NCBI RefSeq assembly: GCF_002754245.1
Contig: NZ_PEEX01000001.1
Coordinates: 248,001-312,000 of the forward strand
DNA length: 64,000 bases
Reading direction: 5' to 3'
From: Chryseobacterium sp. 52
Lineage (GTDB): Bacteria > Bacteroidota > Bacteroidia > Flavobacteriales > Weeksellaceae
Shown: one piece after another, positions 1 to 9,717 of the stretch
How the letters are laid out: the number at the start of each line of letters is the position of its first letter
How positions within the stretch are numbered: position 1 is the first letter of the stretch
Translations under genes and position numbers: made by a program
Notes under the pieces: generated by a model
The model's input: only the letters and a program-made list of their open reading frames with translations
Told to the model about the DNA's origin: nothing
Database searches by the model: none

Positions 1-250
1 CAACAGTTTTAGAAGAAGAAGAGTAGATATCCATCAATCTCTTGTGAGCTGATAACTGGAACTGCTCTCTTGCTTTTTTGTTTACGTGCGGAGATCTCAA
101 CACAGTGAAGATTCTCTTATTTGTAGGCAATGGAATTGGTCCGTTTACAACAGCACCAGTAGCCTTTACCGTTTTTACGATTTTCTCAGCAGACTTGTCT
201 ACCAAGTTGTAATCGTAAGATTTTAATTTTATTCTGATTCTTTGTGACAT
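1..250 (-). CDS. rpsJ: 30S ribosomal protein S10 (partial, 3' end outside window)
   Basis: The complement reads from an ATG at 250 into the left edge and begins [20 protein letters not shown], followed by the S10 signature region TGPIPLPT-like (here [22 protein letters not shown]). S10 is a small-subunit head protein that also acts with NusB in antitermination. Only about the first 83 residues are present. It lies 17 bp downstream of fusA on the same strand, the order expected at the str/S10 operon junction in Bacteroidota, so it is probably co-transcribed from the rpsL promoter. Confidence 0.96.
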   Translation of the reverse strand, partial: MSQRIRIKLKSYDYNLVDKSAEKIVKTVKATGAVVNGPIPLPTNKRIFTVLRSPHVNKKAREQFQLSAHKRLMDIYSSSSKTV

Positions 251-267
251 TTTTCTAATTTAAAAAA

Positions 268-2385
268 TTAACCTTTTGCTTTAGCAATGATATCTTCTGC
301 AACGTTCTGAGGAGTTGCTGAATACTTCTCTAATTCCATAGAAGAAGTAGCTCTTCCTGATGAAAGTGTTCTCAGAGTCGTTACATATCCAAACATTTCA
401 GAAAGTGGAACTAAACCTTTGATAACTACGGCTCCGTTCTTCTCTTCCTGGCCACTAATGGTACCTCTTCTTTTGTTAAGGTCACCAATAATGTTACCCA
501 TATATTCTTCCGGAGTTACAACCTCCAATTTCATAATAGGCTCCATAATTACTGGCTTAGCAGCACGTCCCGCTTCTTTAAATCCTAATTTTGCTGCCAT
601 TTCAAAAGAAAGTGCATCAGAATCGACTGCGTGGAAAGATCCGTCTTTAAGAACTACTTTAATACCTTCAACTTCGAAACCAGCCAAAGGACCGTTTTTC
701 ATTGCAGCTTTAAAGCCTTTTTCAATAGCAGGAACAAATTCTCTAGGAACGTTACCACCTTTGATTTCGTTAATAAATTCAAGACCAATTTTTCCTTCTT
801 CAGCAGGTCCAAGTTCGAATACGATATCAGCAAATTTACCTTTACCACCAGATTGTTTTTTGTAAACTTCTCTGTGTTGAGCAACTCTTGTAAGATTTTC
901 TTTGTATTCTACCTGAGGCTGACCCTGGTTAACTTCTACTTTGAATTCTCTTCTCATACGATCTACAAGAATGTCAAGGTGAAGTTCACCCATTCCTGAG
1001 ATAATCGTTTGACCAGAAGCTTCGTCAGTTTTAACCTGGAAAGTAGGATCTTCTTCAGCTAATTTAGCTAGAGCGTTACCCATTTTATCCTGATCTGCCT
1101 TAGTTTTAGGTTCAACAGCGATACCAATTACCGGATCTGGGAATACCATCGATTCAAGAATGATCGGGTTTTTCTCATCACACATTGTATCACCAGTTTT
1201 GATAGATTTGAAACCTACCGCTGCACCAATATCTCCTGCTTCAATATATTCTACAGGATTTTGCTTATTAGCGTGCATCTGATAGATTCTTGAGATTCTT
1301 TCTTTATCTCCTGAACGCGTGTTCAAGATATAAGAACCTGCATCTAGTCTTCCAGAGTATGCTCTGAAGAATGCCAATCTTCCTACGAAAGGATCGGTAG
1401 CAATCTTAAATGCTAAAGCCGCGAAAGGCTCTTTTACGTCTGGTTTTCTTGTGATTTCAAGATCTGTTCTTGGATCAGTTCCTTTGATATCATCTTTATC
1501 CAATGGAGAAGGCAAGTATTTACATACTGCATCCAACATGAACTGTACTCCTTTATTCTTGAATGAAGAACCACAAGTCATTGGGATAATAGAAAGATCA
1601 ATAGTCGCTTTTCTAAGAGCTTCGTTGATTTCTTCTTCTGAAATTGAATCCGGATCTTCGAAGAATTTCTCCATCAAAGTATCATCGTAATCAGCAACAG
1701 CTTCAACTAATTTCTCTCTGTATTCCAGAACTTCAGCCTTCATGTCTTCAGGAATTGGCACTACTTCGAAAGTAGCTCCTTGTCCTGCTTCATCCCAGAT
1801 GATCGCTCTGTTTTTAATTAAGTCTACAACACCTTTAAAATCTTCTTCAGCACCGATTGGTAAAACGATTGGAACTGCATTAGATCCTAACATCGTCTTA
1901 ACCTGGTTTACCACGTTAAGGAAGTCAGCACCTTGTCTGTCCATTTTGTTTACGAATCCCATTCTTGCTACTTTATAGTTGTCAGCAAGTCTCCAGTTTG
2001 TTTCAGACTGAGGCTCTACTCCATCTACTGCAGAGAATAAGAATACCAAACCATCCAATACTCTTAGAGATCTGTTTACTTCTACTGTGAAGTCAACGTG
2101 TCCCGGTGTATCGATGATGTTGAAGTGGTAAGGCTTACTTTCAGGTAAAATTTTACCTTGGTCTGTTGGAAAACTCCAAGAACAAGTTGTTGCAGCAGAA
2201 GTAATGGTAATACCTCTTTCTGCTTCCTGCTCCATCCAGTCCATTGTAGAAGCTCCATCATGAACTTCACCAATTTTATGGTTAACCCCTGTATAGAATA
2301 AGATTCTTTCTGTAGTGGTAGTTTTTCCCGCATCAATGTGCGCAGCAATACCAATGTTTCTTGTAAATTTAAGATCTCTACTCAT
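268..2385 (-). CDS. fusA: translation elongation factor G
   Basis: 705 residues, a full-length EF-G, the GTPase that drives ribosomal translocation. The GTP-binding motifs are clear: P-loop AHIDAGKT at 15-22, RGITI at 58-62, DTPGH at 92-96 and NKMD at 146-149. The rest matches EF-G domains II to V, ending in a conserved [17 protein letters not shown] region. It follows rpsG by 6 bp and precedes rpsJ by 17 bp, the normal str-operon arrangement. It is the housekeeping copy by context and length; nothing is odd in the sequence. Confidence 0.98.
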   Translation of the reverse strand: MSRDLKFTRNIGIAAHIDAGKTTTTERILFYTGVNHKIGEVHDGASTMDWMEQEAERGITITSAATTCSWSFPTDQGKILPESKPYHFNIIDTPGHVDFTVEVNRSLRVLDGLVFLFSAVDGVEPQSETNWRLADNYKVARMGFVNKMDRQGADFLNVVNQVKTMLGSNAVPIVLPIGAEEDFKGVVDLIKNRAIIWDEAGQGATFEVVPIPEDMKAEVLEYREKLVEAVADYDDTLMEKFFEDPDSISEEEINEALRKATIDLSIIPMTCGSSFKNKGVQFMLDAVCKYLPSPLDKDDIKGTDPRTDLEITRKPDVKEPFAALAFKIATDPFVGRLAFFRAYSGRLDAGSYILNTRSGDKERISRIYQMHANKQNPVEYIEAGDIGAAVGFKSIKTGDTMCDEKNPIILESMVFPDPVIGIAVEPKTKADQDKMGNALAKLAEEDPTFQVKTDEASGQTIISGMGELHLDILVDRMRREFKVEVNQGQPQVEYKENLTRVAQHREVYKKQSGGKGKFADIVFELGPAEEGKIGLEFINEIKGGNVPREFVPAIEKGFKAAMKNGPLAGFEVEGIKVVLKDGSFHAVDSDALSFEMAAKLGFKEAGRAAKPVIMEPIMKLEVVTPEEYMGNIIGDLNKRRGTISGQEEKNGAVVIKGLVPLSEMFGYVTTLRTLSSGRATSSMELEKYSATPQNVAEDIIAKAKG

Positions 2386-2391
2386 TTCTAA

Positions 2392-2868
2392 TTAGAATTT
2401 AAAGTGTGAGAAAGCTTTGTTAGCTTCCGCCATTTTATGAGTATCAGATTTTTTCTTGTAAGCAGCACCTTCTTCTCTTGAAGCAGCTACTACTTCATTA
2501 GCTAATTTCAAAGCCATAGACTTATCATTTCTTTTTTTAGAATAGCTAATTAACCATTTCATTGCCATAGAAATTTTTCTATCAGCTCTGATTGGCATTG
2601 GAATCTGGAAGTTAGCTCCACCTACTCTTCTAGAACGTACTTCTACGTGAGGCATAACGTTAGTTAATGCATCTTTCCAGATTTCAAGGGCTGTTTTCTC
2701 AGTTTCTCCTTTTTTAGCTTCTACTAGCTCAAGAGCATCATAGAATATTTTGAATGCAATAGACTTCTTACCATCTAGCATCAAGTTGTTTACGAATCTA
2801 GTTACCAATTGATCATTAAATTTCGGATCTGGTAACAACGGTCTTTTTTTCGCTTTTGTCTTTCTCAT
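2392..2868 (-). CDS. rpsG: 30S ribosomal protein S7
   Basis: 158 residues, full length for S7, which nucleates assembly of the 16S rRNA 3' domain and contacts tRNA at the E site. Recognisable elements are the basic N-terminus [15 protein letters not shown], the [15 protein letters not shown] segment and [15 protein letters not shown]. It lies between rpsL (23 bp upstream) and fusA (6 bp downstream) on the minus strand and is part of the str operon. Confidence 0.98.
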   Translation of the reverse strand: MRKTKAKKRPLLPDPKFNDQLVTRFVNNLMLDGKKSIAFKIFYDALELVEAKKGETEKTALEIWKDALTNVMPHVEVRSRRVGGANFQIPMPIRADRKISMAMKWLISYSKKRNDKSMALKLANEVVAASREEGAAYKKKSDTHKMAEANKAFSHFKF

Positions 2869-2891
2869 TGCTTCTGTACCTTATTTAATGA

Positions 2892-3305
2892 TTATTTTTT
2901 CTTTCCTTTAGCTGGTGCAGCAGCTGCCTGACCTGGTTTAGGTCTCTTAGCTCCATACTTCGATCTTCTCTGTGTTCTTCCACTTACACCTGCTGTGTCT
3001 AATGCACCTCTAACGATGTGGTAACGTACTCCCGGTAGGTCTTTCACCCTTCCGCCTCTAACCAATACTATCGAGTGCTCTTGAAGATTATGTCCTTCGC
3101 CCGGGATATAGGCGTTGACTTCTTTCCCGTTAGAAAGTCTTACCCTTGCTACTTTTCTAAGTGCAGAGTTAGGTTTCTTAGGGGTGGTAGTATATACTCT
3201 CGTACATACACCTCGTCTTTGTGGACAAGAATCAAGGGCAGCCGATTTGCTCTTCTTGGCAAGCGAGACTCTTCCTTTTCTTACTAATTGTTGAATAGTA
3301 GGCAT
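2892..3305 (-). CDS. rpsL: 30S ribosomal protein S12
   Basis: 137 residues with an S12 core and a short Ala/Lys-rich C-terminal tail ([14 protein letters not shown]) of the kind seen in Bacteroidota. S12 sits at the decoding centre. The [13 protein letters not shown] loop and the [14 protein letters not shown] loop both keep the lysines that are altered in streptomycin-resistant mutants, so the gene reads as the susceptible wild type. It is the first gene of the str operon here, directly behind a strong promoter on the minus strand. Confidence 0.98.
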   Translation of the reverse strand: MPTIQQLVRKGRVSLAKKSKSAALDSCPQRRGVCTRVYTTTPKKPNSALRKVARVRLSNGKEVNAYIPGEGHNLQEHSIVLVRGGRVKDLPGVRYHIVRGALDTAGVSGRTQRRSKYGAKRPKPGQAAAAPAKGKKK

Positions 3306-3329
3306 TTAATTGCTTTTTATTTTAGGGTG

Positions 3330-3359
3330 CAAAAATAGGAATATTTTTTTAATCTACAA
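3330..3359 (-). promoter_or_regulatory. str operon promoter (Bacteroidota type)
   Basis: On the minus strand the -7 element TATTTTTG lies at 3337-3330. A -33 TTG lies at 3359-3357, 19 bp upstream. This is the housekeeping promoter form of Bacteroidota. It is about 25 bp before the rpsL start codon, so it should drive rpsL-rpsG-fusA-rpsJ. Confidence 0.75.
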
Positions 3360-3508
3360 AAACTTATACAAAAATTAAAATCAAACACTTACATGAAAAA
3401 GAGGTAACCTCTGAACTGTCAAATAACAGACCACCGATATACATTGAGAAAATGCAGAAACAAAAAGTGGATTTTCCTTAAGAAGGATAGATTAAATATT
3501 TGTAAAAT

Positions 3509-5095
3509 TTATTCTGTTATTTTAACATCAACGTTTTTATTCCAGTTGAAGTTTTTCACATTTTGCTGTAATGAACTATGGATTTTTGGATCTATAGAAT
3601 AAATAGTTACCTGTTTCAGCCCCAATACGGCATTGAGTCCTTTTACTTCCAGAACAGCAACTTTCTTCCAATTTTTTGGAGTGTGGCCTTCTAGCCAGGC
3701 TTCGTAGATTATGGCCAGCTGATAGTGATTCTGTACAGAATATTGGGTCAGAAAATGTTCAAACTTATCATCGAGTCCTTTCTTCTTTACTTTAAAAGGA
3801 ACCATTTCTTTTGAACCCAGTCCGGCAACATCAAGCAGATGAATATCGGTAAAGTAACATATAGCACCAATATCATTGGCAATCACTTTGGAACTGTTAT
3901 AATACTTTTTCAAAAATTCTGACGACTGTACCTGCTGTTCGTAGATGTTTCTGCTTCCAATGACAATCAGCATACTCCCTACAGCCATTTTAAGAATCAA
4001 CAGCATACATGTAAGTAATGTAAGAAGAACAGGCACCCTACTCTGTTTTAACAGAAAATTCCTGTTGTCAAAAAGATTTTTTATCCTTGGAATAATCACC
4101 ATTGCAAAAGCAGTCAGCAGATAAGCTTCATATCTGAAAAAATTGGTAAACTGACCGAAAGCTCCCTGAATGAAAAGGTTAATCGTTAATGCAATAAGAA
4201 GAAAATTATTGGCAATCATCTCCCTGAAACTTAATTTATTTTTATAATCTTTAAAAATCAAAAAAGAAACAAAGCATAACGGAAGTAGTCCTGCAACATA
4301 GAAATAAGGTTTTAAAACTATTTTATTCAGGAATATATTTTTAATCTGAAGAAGATAATTTCCGGAGACATCAAACTTAGTTCCTTTTACAATCACCGAA
4401 TTCGGGAAAAAGTAGCCGGTTTTCTGATAGGTGAAATACCCAAAAACCAAAATAGGAACAAAGCCAAACATTAATAACAGTGCGCTATGCTTAAATTTCC
4501 TGAGCAACAGAAATACAAAAGCAAGTGCTGCAAAGTAAAATATACTCTCAAAACGGATCAGTCCCAGCAACGCAATCGTTAAATAGAACCCGACGGTGTA
4601 AGAGGAATTTTTAAAATCAAACGCTCTCCATTTTTCAAAACAATATATATTAATAATGACAACGAGCACCTGAAGCACATGTTCCATCCCTGAAAAAATA
4701 AGCAAATGAACAGAAGCAAAAAGAAGCGTAAAAACACTTGCTAAAACAATGGATCTATTTTCTTTAAAAAAATCTGAATAATATCTATTCAAAAGATACA
4801 CTGCCAAAAATGCACACCCAAAATTAAAGAATAAAGGAATAAGCTGATTGTTTCCAAAAACAGAGATCAGCCCACTTAAAACAAATGTAAAAAACGGTGA
4901 CGAGGAAGAAGAAGAAAAAGTATATTCCGTTACTCCCCAGACTCCGTGAAGCGCATAATTCTTAGCCATAGCCAGATGAATATAGGCGTCATCTAATATA
5001 TAGGTAAAATTATTTTCTGTTCCCGACAGCATGAGCAGGATATATATAAAACATATCCCGAAAAAAACAGCAGCTGTTGTTAATGCACTTTTCAT
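3509..5095 (-). CDS. polytopic membrane protein, possible GT-C fold glycosyltransferase
   Basis: 528 residues, mostly hydrophobic: about ten predicted membrane segments in the first 370 residues, then a soluble C-terminal part. After the first membrane helix comes DDAYIHLAMAKNYALHG, resembling the acidic first periplasmic loop of GT-C glycosyltransferases such as ArnT/PMT-like enzymes, which use polyprenyl-phosphate sugars. This assignment is by architecture only. A Ser run (TFSSSSSSPF) follows the loop. The gene stands alone, divergent from dps and about 200 bp from rpsL. An O-antigen or protein-glycosylation role is possible but not shown. Confidence 0.6.
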   Translation of the reverse strand: MKSALTTAAVFFGICFIYILLMLSGTENNFTYILDDAYIHLAMAKNYALHGVWGVTEYTFSSSSSSPFFTFVLSGLISVFGNNQLIPLFFNFGCAFLAVYLLNRYYSDFFKENRSIVLASVFTLLFASVHLLIFSGMEHVLQVLVVIINIYCFEKWRAFDFKNSSYTVGFYLTIALLGLIRFESIFYFAALAFVFLLLRKFKHSALLLMFGFVPILVFGYFTYQKTGYFFPNSVIVKGTKFDVSGNYLLQIKNIFLNKIVLKPYFYVAGLLPLCFVSFLIFKDYKNKLSFREMIANNFLLIALTINLFIQGAFGQFTNFFRYEAYLLTAFAMVIIPRIKNLFDNRNFLLKQSRVPVLLTLLTCMLLILKMAVGSMLIVIGSRNIYEQQVQSSEFLKKYYNSSKVIANDIGAICYFTDIHLLDVAGLGSKEMVPFKVKKKGLDDKFEHFLTQYSVQNHYQLAIIYEAWLEGHTPKNWKKVAVLEVKGLNAVLGLKQVTIYSIDPKIHSSLQQNVKNFNWNKNVDVKITE

Positions 5096-5188
5096 TTCCG
5101 TGCAATATTAATACTTCCAAACTATTTTTAAAAATTTTCTTATAGTTATCTTCTATTGACAACGGAAGCTTTTCGGCATAATATTTTC

Positions 5189-5196
5189 TAAATTTG
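5189..5196 (+). promoter_or_regulatory. candidate -7 element for dps
   Basis: TAAATTTG matches TAnnTTTG and lies 20 bp before the dps start codon. No TTG is found at the usual distance upstream, so this is a single-box call. Confidence 0.45.
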
Positions 5197-5216
5197 TTAG
5201 TATAAAAAATAAACGT

Positions 5217-5693
5217 ATGAAAAATGCCAGCATCATCGGCCTGCAAGAAGCCGACTGTAAAAACATTTCAGAAAAATTAAATACCCTTTTAGCCAACTAT
5301 TCAGTATTCTATCAAAACACCAGAGGTTCCCACTGGAATATCAAAGGTGACCAGTTCTTTACACTTCACCCGAAATTTGAAGAATTATACAACAGCCTGG
5401 TATTAAAGATCGATGAGATCGCAGAAAGAATTCTGACATTAGGTGCAACGCCTGCCCATAATTATTCGGACTATCTGAAAGTATCTACCATTAAAGAAAG
5501 CAAAGAAGTAAGTGACGGCACAAAAAGTGTGGAAAACATTTTAAATTCCTTTAAAGTAGTTCTTGATTTACAGAGAGAACTTTTGGATATCACTGATGCA
5601 GCAGGAGATGAGGGTACCAATTCTCAGATGAGCGACTACATCACCGAACAGGAAAAAGAAGTATGGATGTACAATTCTTATTTAGGGAAGTAA
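5217..5693 (+). CDS. Dps family DNA-binding ferritin-like protein
   Basis: 158 residues, a typical Dps length. Dps dodecamers bind DNA, oxidise Fe(II) with peroxide and store iron during starvation or oxidative stress. The inter-subunit ferroxidase ligands can be read as H39 (in SHWNIKG), H51, D66 and E70 (in KIDEIAER), the canonical spacing. The C-terminal helix ends EQEKEVWMYNSYLGK. There is no long basic N-terminal tail, so DNA binding may be weak. The gene is monocistronic: its own -7 box upstream, and a hairpin terminator about 30 bp after the stop. Confidence 0.92.
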   Translation: MKNASIIGLQEADCKNISEKLNTLLANYSVFYQNTRGSHWNIKGDQFFTLHPKFEELYNSLVLKIDEIAERILTLGATPAHNYSDYLKVSTIKESKEVSDGTKSVENILNSFKVVLDLQRELLDITDAAGDEGTNSQMSDYITEQEKEVWMYNSYLGK

Positions 5694-5720
5694 CCTGCAA
5701 AAATCAATTGGTAAATAAAA

Positions 5721-5747
5721 AAATCGCCTTACATTTAGGCGATTTTT
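5721..5747 (+). terminator. rho-independent terminator after dps
   Basis: The inverted repeat AAATCGCCT / AGGCGATTT has a 7-nt loop and a T-rich tail. It lies 27 bp after the dps stop codon. Confidence 0.8.
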
Positions 5748-5759
5748 ATTTTAAATGAC

Positions 5760-5767
5760 TATATTTG
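5760..5767 (+). promoter_or_regulatory. candidate -7 element for pncB
   Basis: TATATTTG fits TAnnTTTG and lies 19 bp before the pncB start codon, just downstream of the dps terminator. No clear -33 TTG is seen. Confidence 0.5.
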
Positions 5768-5786
5768 CGTTAAAATTACACATATC

Positions 5787-6965
5787 ATGTACGACGTTCG
5801 ATTAAACTCTATACTAGACAACGATTTCTATAAAATAACCATGCAGAATGCGGTGGTTAAGTTATTCCCAAGCTCTATTGTAAAATACGAATTCATCAAC
5901 AGGGGAAAGCATCAGTTTCCGGAAGGTTTTGATGTGGCTTTAAAAGAAGCAGTCAATAAAATGGCAGAGCTAAAACTTACCAAGGATGAAAAAAAGTTCA
6001 TGGCAAGGACCTGTCCTTATATAGACCTGCCCTATCTTGATTTTTTAGAAGGTTATCATTATGATCCGTCTGAAGTAAAAATTCATCAGGAAGGCAGTGA
6101 TCTTTCCGTAACCGTTGAAGGACTTTGGTACAGAACGATTCTTTGGGAAGTTCCTCTTCTTGCATTAATCAGTGAGCTTCATTATGAAATGAATCACATG
6201 GAAAGGGATTCCAATGAGATCGTCATGAAAAGAACTTTAGAAAAGGCAGATTCACTGGCAAGACTTGGGGTGAATTTCGCAGAATTCGGAACCAGAAGAA
6301 GACATTCTTATAAGGTACAGAATCTGGTGATGGAAGCTTTAACGCAAAATAAAGAATCCACTTTCATCGGAAGCTCAAATGTTCATTTCGCCATGAAATT
6401 CGGAGTAAAACCAATCGGGACTCATGCTCACGAATGGTTTATGTTCCACGCTGCAGAATATGGTTTTAAAATGGCCAATGAACTGGCACTTGAGCATTGG
6501 GTAGATGTTTACAGAGGTGATCTTGGAGTTGCCCTGTCTGATACTTATACAACGGATGTTTTCTTCCAGCAGTTTGACAAAAAATTCGCAAAACTGTTTG
6601 ACGGTGTGCGCCACGACAGCGGTGATCCACTGGAATTTGCAGACAAAACAATTGCCCATTATAAAAACAACGGAATCAATCCTTTATTTAAATACATTAT
6701 TTTCTCCGATGCACTGAATCTGGAAAAAGTAGAGGAAATTACCAATTACTGCAAAGGAAAGATCGGGGTATCATTCGGAATCGGGACCAATCTGACCAAT
6801 GATGTCGGTTTAAAGCCTATGAATATTGTGATGAAGCTTATCGGAGTACAGGCGACCAACAAAGAATGGATTCCTACCGTAAAACTTTCTGATGAACATG
6901 GAAAATACACCGGTGATCCAAAAATGATTGAACTGGCTAAAGAATTTTTAAGAATAAAAGATTAA
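5787..6965 (+). CDS. pncB: nicotinate phosphoribosyltransferase
   Basis: 392 residues, the usual length for the PncB family. The enzyme joins nicotinate to PRPP to give nicotinate mononucleotide in the NAD salvage (Preiss-Handler) pathway, with ATP hydrolysis. Family landmarks are the N-terminal LDNDFYKITMQNAV, the FGTRRRHSY segment, THAHEWFMFHAA, and the phosphoribosyl-binding RHDSGDP motif followed by SFGIGTNLTND. It is cytoplasmic. No NAD-related genes adjoin it, and it appears monocistronic behind its own -7 box. Confidence 0.96.
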   Translation: MYDVRLNSILDNDFYKITMQNAVVKLFPSSIVKYEFINRGKHQFPEGFDVALKEAVNKMAELKLTKDEKKFMARTCPYIDLPYLDFLEGYHYDPSEVKIHQEGSDLSVTVEGLWYRTILWEVPLLALISELHYEMNHMERDSNEIVMKRTLEKADSLARLGVNFAEFGTRRRHSYKVQNLVMEALTQNKESTFIGSSNVHFAMKFGVKPIGTHAHEWFMFHAAEYGFKMANELALEHWVDVYRGDLGVALSDTYTTDVFFQQFDKKFAKLFDGVRHDSGDPLEFADKTIAHYKNNGINPLFKYIIFSDALNLEKVEEITNYCKGKIGVSFGIGTNLTNDVGLKPMNIVMKLIGVQATNKEWIPTVKLSDEHGKYTGDPKMIELAKEFLRIKD

Positions 6966-7021
6966 ATTAGATGTCAGACATCAGATATTAGACTTACCAC
7001 TAAATAAATTACTATTAAATC

Positions 7022-7492
7022 ATGAAAGTAAAAATTTATTTTTCCCTCAGTCTCTTGATAGCAATTTTATCTTTCGCTCAAGAGAAAAAAGTAACAAAAC
7101 CAAAATTTAATCAGGAATTAGCTACTTCACTGGGAGCAGATCAATATGGAATGAAAGCTTACACTATTGTTATGCTTACAACAGGACCTTCAAAAGTGGA
7201 AGATAAAGCCAAAATGGGAGAACTGATGAAAGGCCATATGACCAATATAGGAAAACTGGCTGATGAGGGAAAAATTGTTGTGGCAGGTCCGTTTTTAGAA
7301 AAAAATAAAGAAAACTACCGTGGAATGTTCATATTCAATACAAAATCAAAGGAAGAAGCTGAGCAGTGGGTAAAAAGTGATCCTGCCGTACAGGCAGGAG
7401 TTTTCAGCTATGAAATTTTTCCATGGTACGGTTCTGCTGCCTTACCTTTATATTTAAAACATCACGGAGAAATATCGAAAGAAAATCCATAA
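7022..7492 (+). CDS. exported YciI-like protein
   Basis: 156 residues. An N-terminal signal peptide (MKVKIYFSLSLLIAILSFAQ) precedes a domain resembling the YciI/YCII ferredoxin-like fold: KAYTIVMLTTGP, a GHMTNIGKLADEGKIVVAGPF segment, and the SKEEAEQWVKSDPAVQAGVF pattern typical of that family. Function in exported members is unknown. The next gene starts 1 bp after its stop codon, so the two are translationally close. Confidence 0.75.
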   Translation: MKVKIYFSLSLLIAILSFAQEKKVTKPKFNQELATSLGADQYGMKAYTIVMLTTGPSKVEDKAKMGELMKGHMTNIGKLADEGKIVVAGPFLEKNKENYRGMFIFNTKSKEEAEQWVKSDPAVQAGVFSYEIFPWYGSAALPLYLKHHGEISKENP

Positions 7493-7493
7493 A

Positions 7494-7820
7494 ATGGGGT
7501 TTTATACCAATTTTTCCGAACACGATCTTATCGAATCTTACACTAATCAAATTGATTATCAAGGTAAAGCTGATCATGAAATTTTAGAAGAGATCTTATC
7601 CAGAGGTTCTCTGGAAGATTTTCAAACTAAAATTAAAAACAAAAATCTAATTCAGAATGAACAAAACAGACTGATCCGAGAGATTCATGAGCATTATATG
7701 AACAAGGTATCAAAACAGGAATGCCTGTCACTAATAAGTTCTGATGCATTAACCACCAAAGACATCAACCTTCTTGTAGAAGTAAAATACAACCAGATTC
7801 ATAAGCACATTGAAATCTAA
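7494..7820 (+). CDS. hypothetical protein
   Basis: 108 residues, predicted soluble, helical and highly charged, beginning MGFYTNFSEHDLIESYTNQ. I do not recognise the family. It begins 1 bp after the stop of the YciI-like gene and is followed 20 bp later by a small membrane-protein gene. All three may form one transcript. The tight spacing supports its being a real gene. Confidence 0.6.
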   Translation: MGFYTNFSEHDLIESYTNQIDYQGKADHEILEEILSRGSLEDFQTKIKNKNLIQNEQNRLIREIHEHYMNKVSKQECLSLISSDALTTKDINLLVEVKYNQIHKHIEI

Positions 7821-7840
7821 AAGTAGATTCAAATATTTTG

Positions 7841-8080
7841 ATGTACAGCTTTATTGGGACCATCATCTCATCAATTATCAGTTCAATTATTCTTTCCGTT
7901 ACGGTTTATAAATTTAGTTTTCTTTTAGTTTTTACATTTTCGCTGCTGATTCCTACGTATATAATCAATTATTGGATCATAAGATTAATTACCGGAAAAA
8001 CAAGGGATAACCTGGCTGTGTTTATTGCCTCATTTGTTGCAACCCTACTTAATTGTATCTATTTCTTTTTCCTATCCTAG
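7841..8080 (+). CDS. small hypothetical membrane protein
   Basis: 79 residues from the ATG at 7841; a TTG three bases upstream is in frame but less likely. Nearly the whole protein is hydrophobic, with two to three membrane segments (FIGTIISSIISSIILSVTV, FSFLLVFTFSLLIPTYIIN and a C-terminal helix) separated by a short basic loop ITGKTRDN. No family is recognised. It is probably the third gene of the set starting at 7022. Confidence 0.5.
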   Translation: MYSFIGTIISSIISSIILSVTVYKFSFLLVFTFSLLIPTYIINYWIIRLITGKTRDNLAVFIASFVATLLNCIYFFFLS

Positions 8081-8226
8081 CTCAATACTTTACAGTGTTA
8101 CAGATAGAATATTTTGTAAAATTTAAATAAATCACCATGATGTTATATATTGATTTATTTTTTTACTATATTCGACACTCATTTTCAGAATTATACCAAT
8201 TAAAACCAACAAAAAAAATTAATTTC

Positions 8227-9201
8227 ATGAAAATAAGACTATTCGTTTTGCTGTTTTTAGTATCAACAAAACTGCTCTTCGGACAAACTGTTCCCAAAGA
8301 ATACACCGATAAAGTAAAAACGGCTGAATCACTTTACCATGCCAAGGATTTCAAAAACTCTGCCAGCAACTATTCAGAAGCATTTAAATCTAACGGTTGG
8401 AAAGCATCTCTGAATGACAGGTATAACGCTGCATGCTCTTGGGCAATGGCATCAGGGCCAGACAGTGCATTTTCACAACTTGACAGGATTGCAGTAAAAT
8501 TCAATAATTATAACCATATAACAACGGATACAGACCTTAGCTCTTTACATAGTGATAAACGATGGAAGCCTCTAATCGAAAAAATCAAACAGAATCAGGA
8601 GAAAGCAGAAGCAAACTTGAATAAACCCTTGGTTGCAAAGCTTGGTGACATTTATAATGAAGACCAAAAGTACAGAAAACAAATCGAGGATATTGAAAAA
8701 AAATATGGTGGGAGCTCAAAAGAAATGAATGAGCACTGGCAGATTATCAATAAAAAAGATTCACTAAATCTTATTGAGGTAAAAGCCATTCTTGATAAAT
8801 ATGGCTGGGTGGGTCCTGATGTTGTGGGCGGACAGGGAAGCGTTACAATATTTCTTGTTATCCAACATGCAGATCAGGCAACACAGGAAAAATATTTACC
8901 CATGATGAGAGATGCTGTAAAAAACGGTAAAGCACAAAGCAGTAGTCTGGCCCTTCTCGAAGACAGGGTGGCCCTGAGACAAGGTAAAAGACAAATTTAC
9001 GGCAGCCAGATCGGACGTGATCCTGAAACTCAAATATATTATGTATCCCCACTGGAAGATCCTGAAAATGTAGATAAAAGACGCGCAGATGTTGGACTTT
9101 CTCCATTGGCAGACTATGTAAAGAATTGGCAAATTAAATGGGATGCTGAACAATATAAAAAAGACTTGCCTAAACTGGAGGCAAAAACAAAGCACAAATA
9201 A
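8227..9201 (+). CDS. exported protein with TPR-like region and DUF6624-like domain
   Basis: 324 residues from ATG 8227, chosen because a signal peptide (MKIRLFVLLFLVSTKLLFGQ) begins exactly there; an in-frame ATG 90 bp upstream would bury it. Residues about 25-110 resemble a TPR-like helical repeat. The C-terminal half has GWVGPDVVGGQGS, a HADQ motif, LALLEDRVALRQGK and an IYGSQIG..DPETQ segment, which I associate with the DUF6624 family. No biochemical function is known. It is probably periplasmic or surface-associated and monocistronic. Confidence 0.72.
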   Translation: MKIRLFVLLFLVSTKLLFGQTVPKEYTDKVKTAESLYHAKDFKNSASNYSEAFKSNGWKASLNDRYNAACSWAMASGPDSAFSQLDRIAVKFNNYNHITTDTDLSSLHSDKRWKPLIEKIKQNQEKAEANLNKPLVAKLGDIYNEDQKYRKQIEDIEKKYGGSSKEMNEHWQIINKKDSLNLIEVKAILDKYGWVGPDVVGGQGSVTIFLVIQHADQATQEKYLPMMRDAVKNGKAQSSSLALLEDRVALRQGKRQIYGSQIGRDPETQIYYVSPLEDPENVDKRRADVGLSPLADYVKNWQIKWDAEQYKKDLPKLEAKTKHK

Positions 9202-9434
9202 ATAGAAATCACATCACTATACTATTCAGAGTTAGATTTCAACTAATTGATATTCTTCTATTTTAAACTTATTTAGCATTTTAAAAAAAACAACCTTCAT
9301 TTTAACATTTATCATAAATTAATTCAATTATGATAGAATAATTTACTATTTTAGTTCAATCTTTTTAAATCTACTTATCTAATTATAAGAGTGTTAAAAA
9401 TAAATTAATTTCCTAAACAAAAAAAAATTAAACC

Positions 9435-9668
9435 ATGAAAAAGAATTCAACAAAACTTTCAAGAACAGAATTGAAAGAGGTATTCGGCGGATATTTACAT
9501 CTTCCAGAATGTCCGGGAGGATGCCCTGGTGAGGGTATGATCAGATGTCCTGACGGCTCAACCACTATGACTAATTTTATATGTATGGGCGGAAGATGCC
9601 AGGCAGCAGCCATGTGTAAACCATTGGTTCTTGAACCTTTTCCAGATCCGGTTATCTTCATTCCATAA
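9435..9668 (+). CDS. bacteriocin-like peptide precursor with double-glycine leader
   Basis: 77 residues. The N-terminus MKKNSTKLSRTELKEVFGG is a classic leader ending in GG, with the Leu-Ser-Arg-x-Glu-Leu-Lys pattern found in many Chryseobacterium 'bacteriocin-like' peptides. The 58-residue core has six Cys, three of them in Cys-Pro pairs (ECP, GCP, RCP), and an acidic/aromatic Pro-rich tail. Such leaders are cut by C39-peptidase ABC exporters. No transporter, modifying enzyme or immunity gene lies nearby. The gene has its own terminator. Product activity is unknown; it may be an antimicrobial or a secreted Cys-rich peptide. Confidence 0.72.
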   Translation: MKKNSTKLSRTELKEVFGGYLHLPECPGGCPGEGMIRCPDGSTTMTNFICMGGRCQAAAMCKPLVLEPFPDPVIFIP

Positions 9669-9687
9669 TCTGATCAATAACAAAAAA

Positions 9688-9717
9688 AAATGAGCTTATC
9701 CGGCTCATTTTTTTTTG
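9688..9717 (+). terminator. terminator after the double-glycine peptide gene
   Basis: AAATGAGC / GCTCATTT with a 7-nt loop and a run of T follows the stop codon by 19 bp. Confidence 0.8.

Noticed and set aside
631..999. Plus-strand frames inside fusA
   Set aside because: They lie antisense to a fully conserved EF-G and have no family resemblance.
6966..7021. Short repeated-looking tract after pncB (ATGTCAGACATCAGATATTAGAC)-like
   Set aside because: It resembles simple tandem GATAT/GACAT sequence; one imperfect copy here is not enough to call a repeat element.
9428..9661. Minus-strand open frame covering the double-glycine peptide gene
   Set aside because: No leader or recognisable family; the plus-strand frame has the leader, the upstream spacing and a terminator in the right place.
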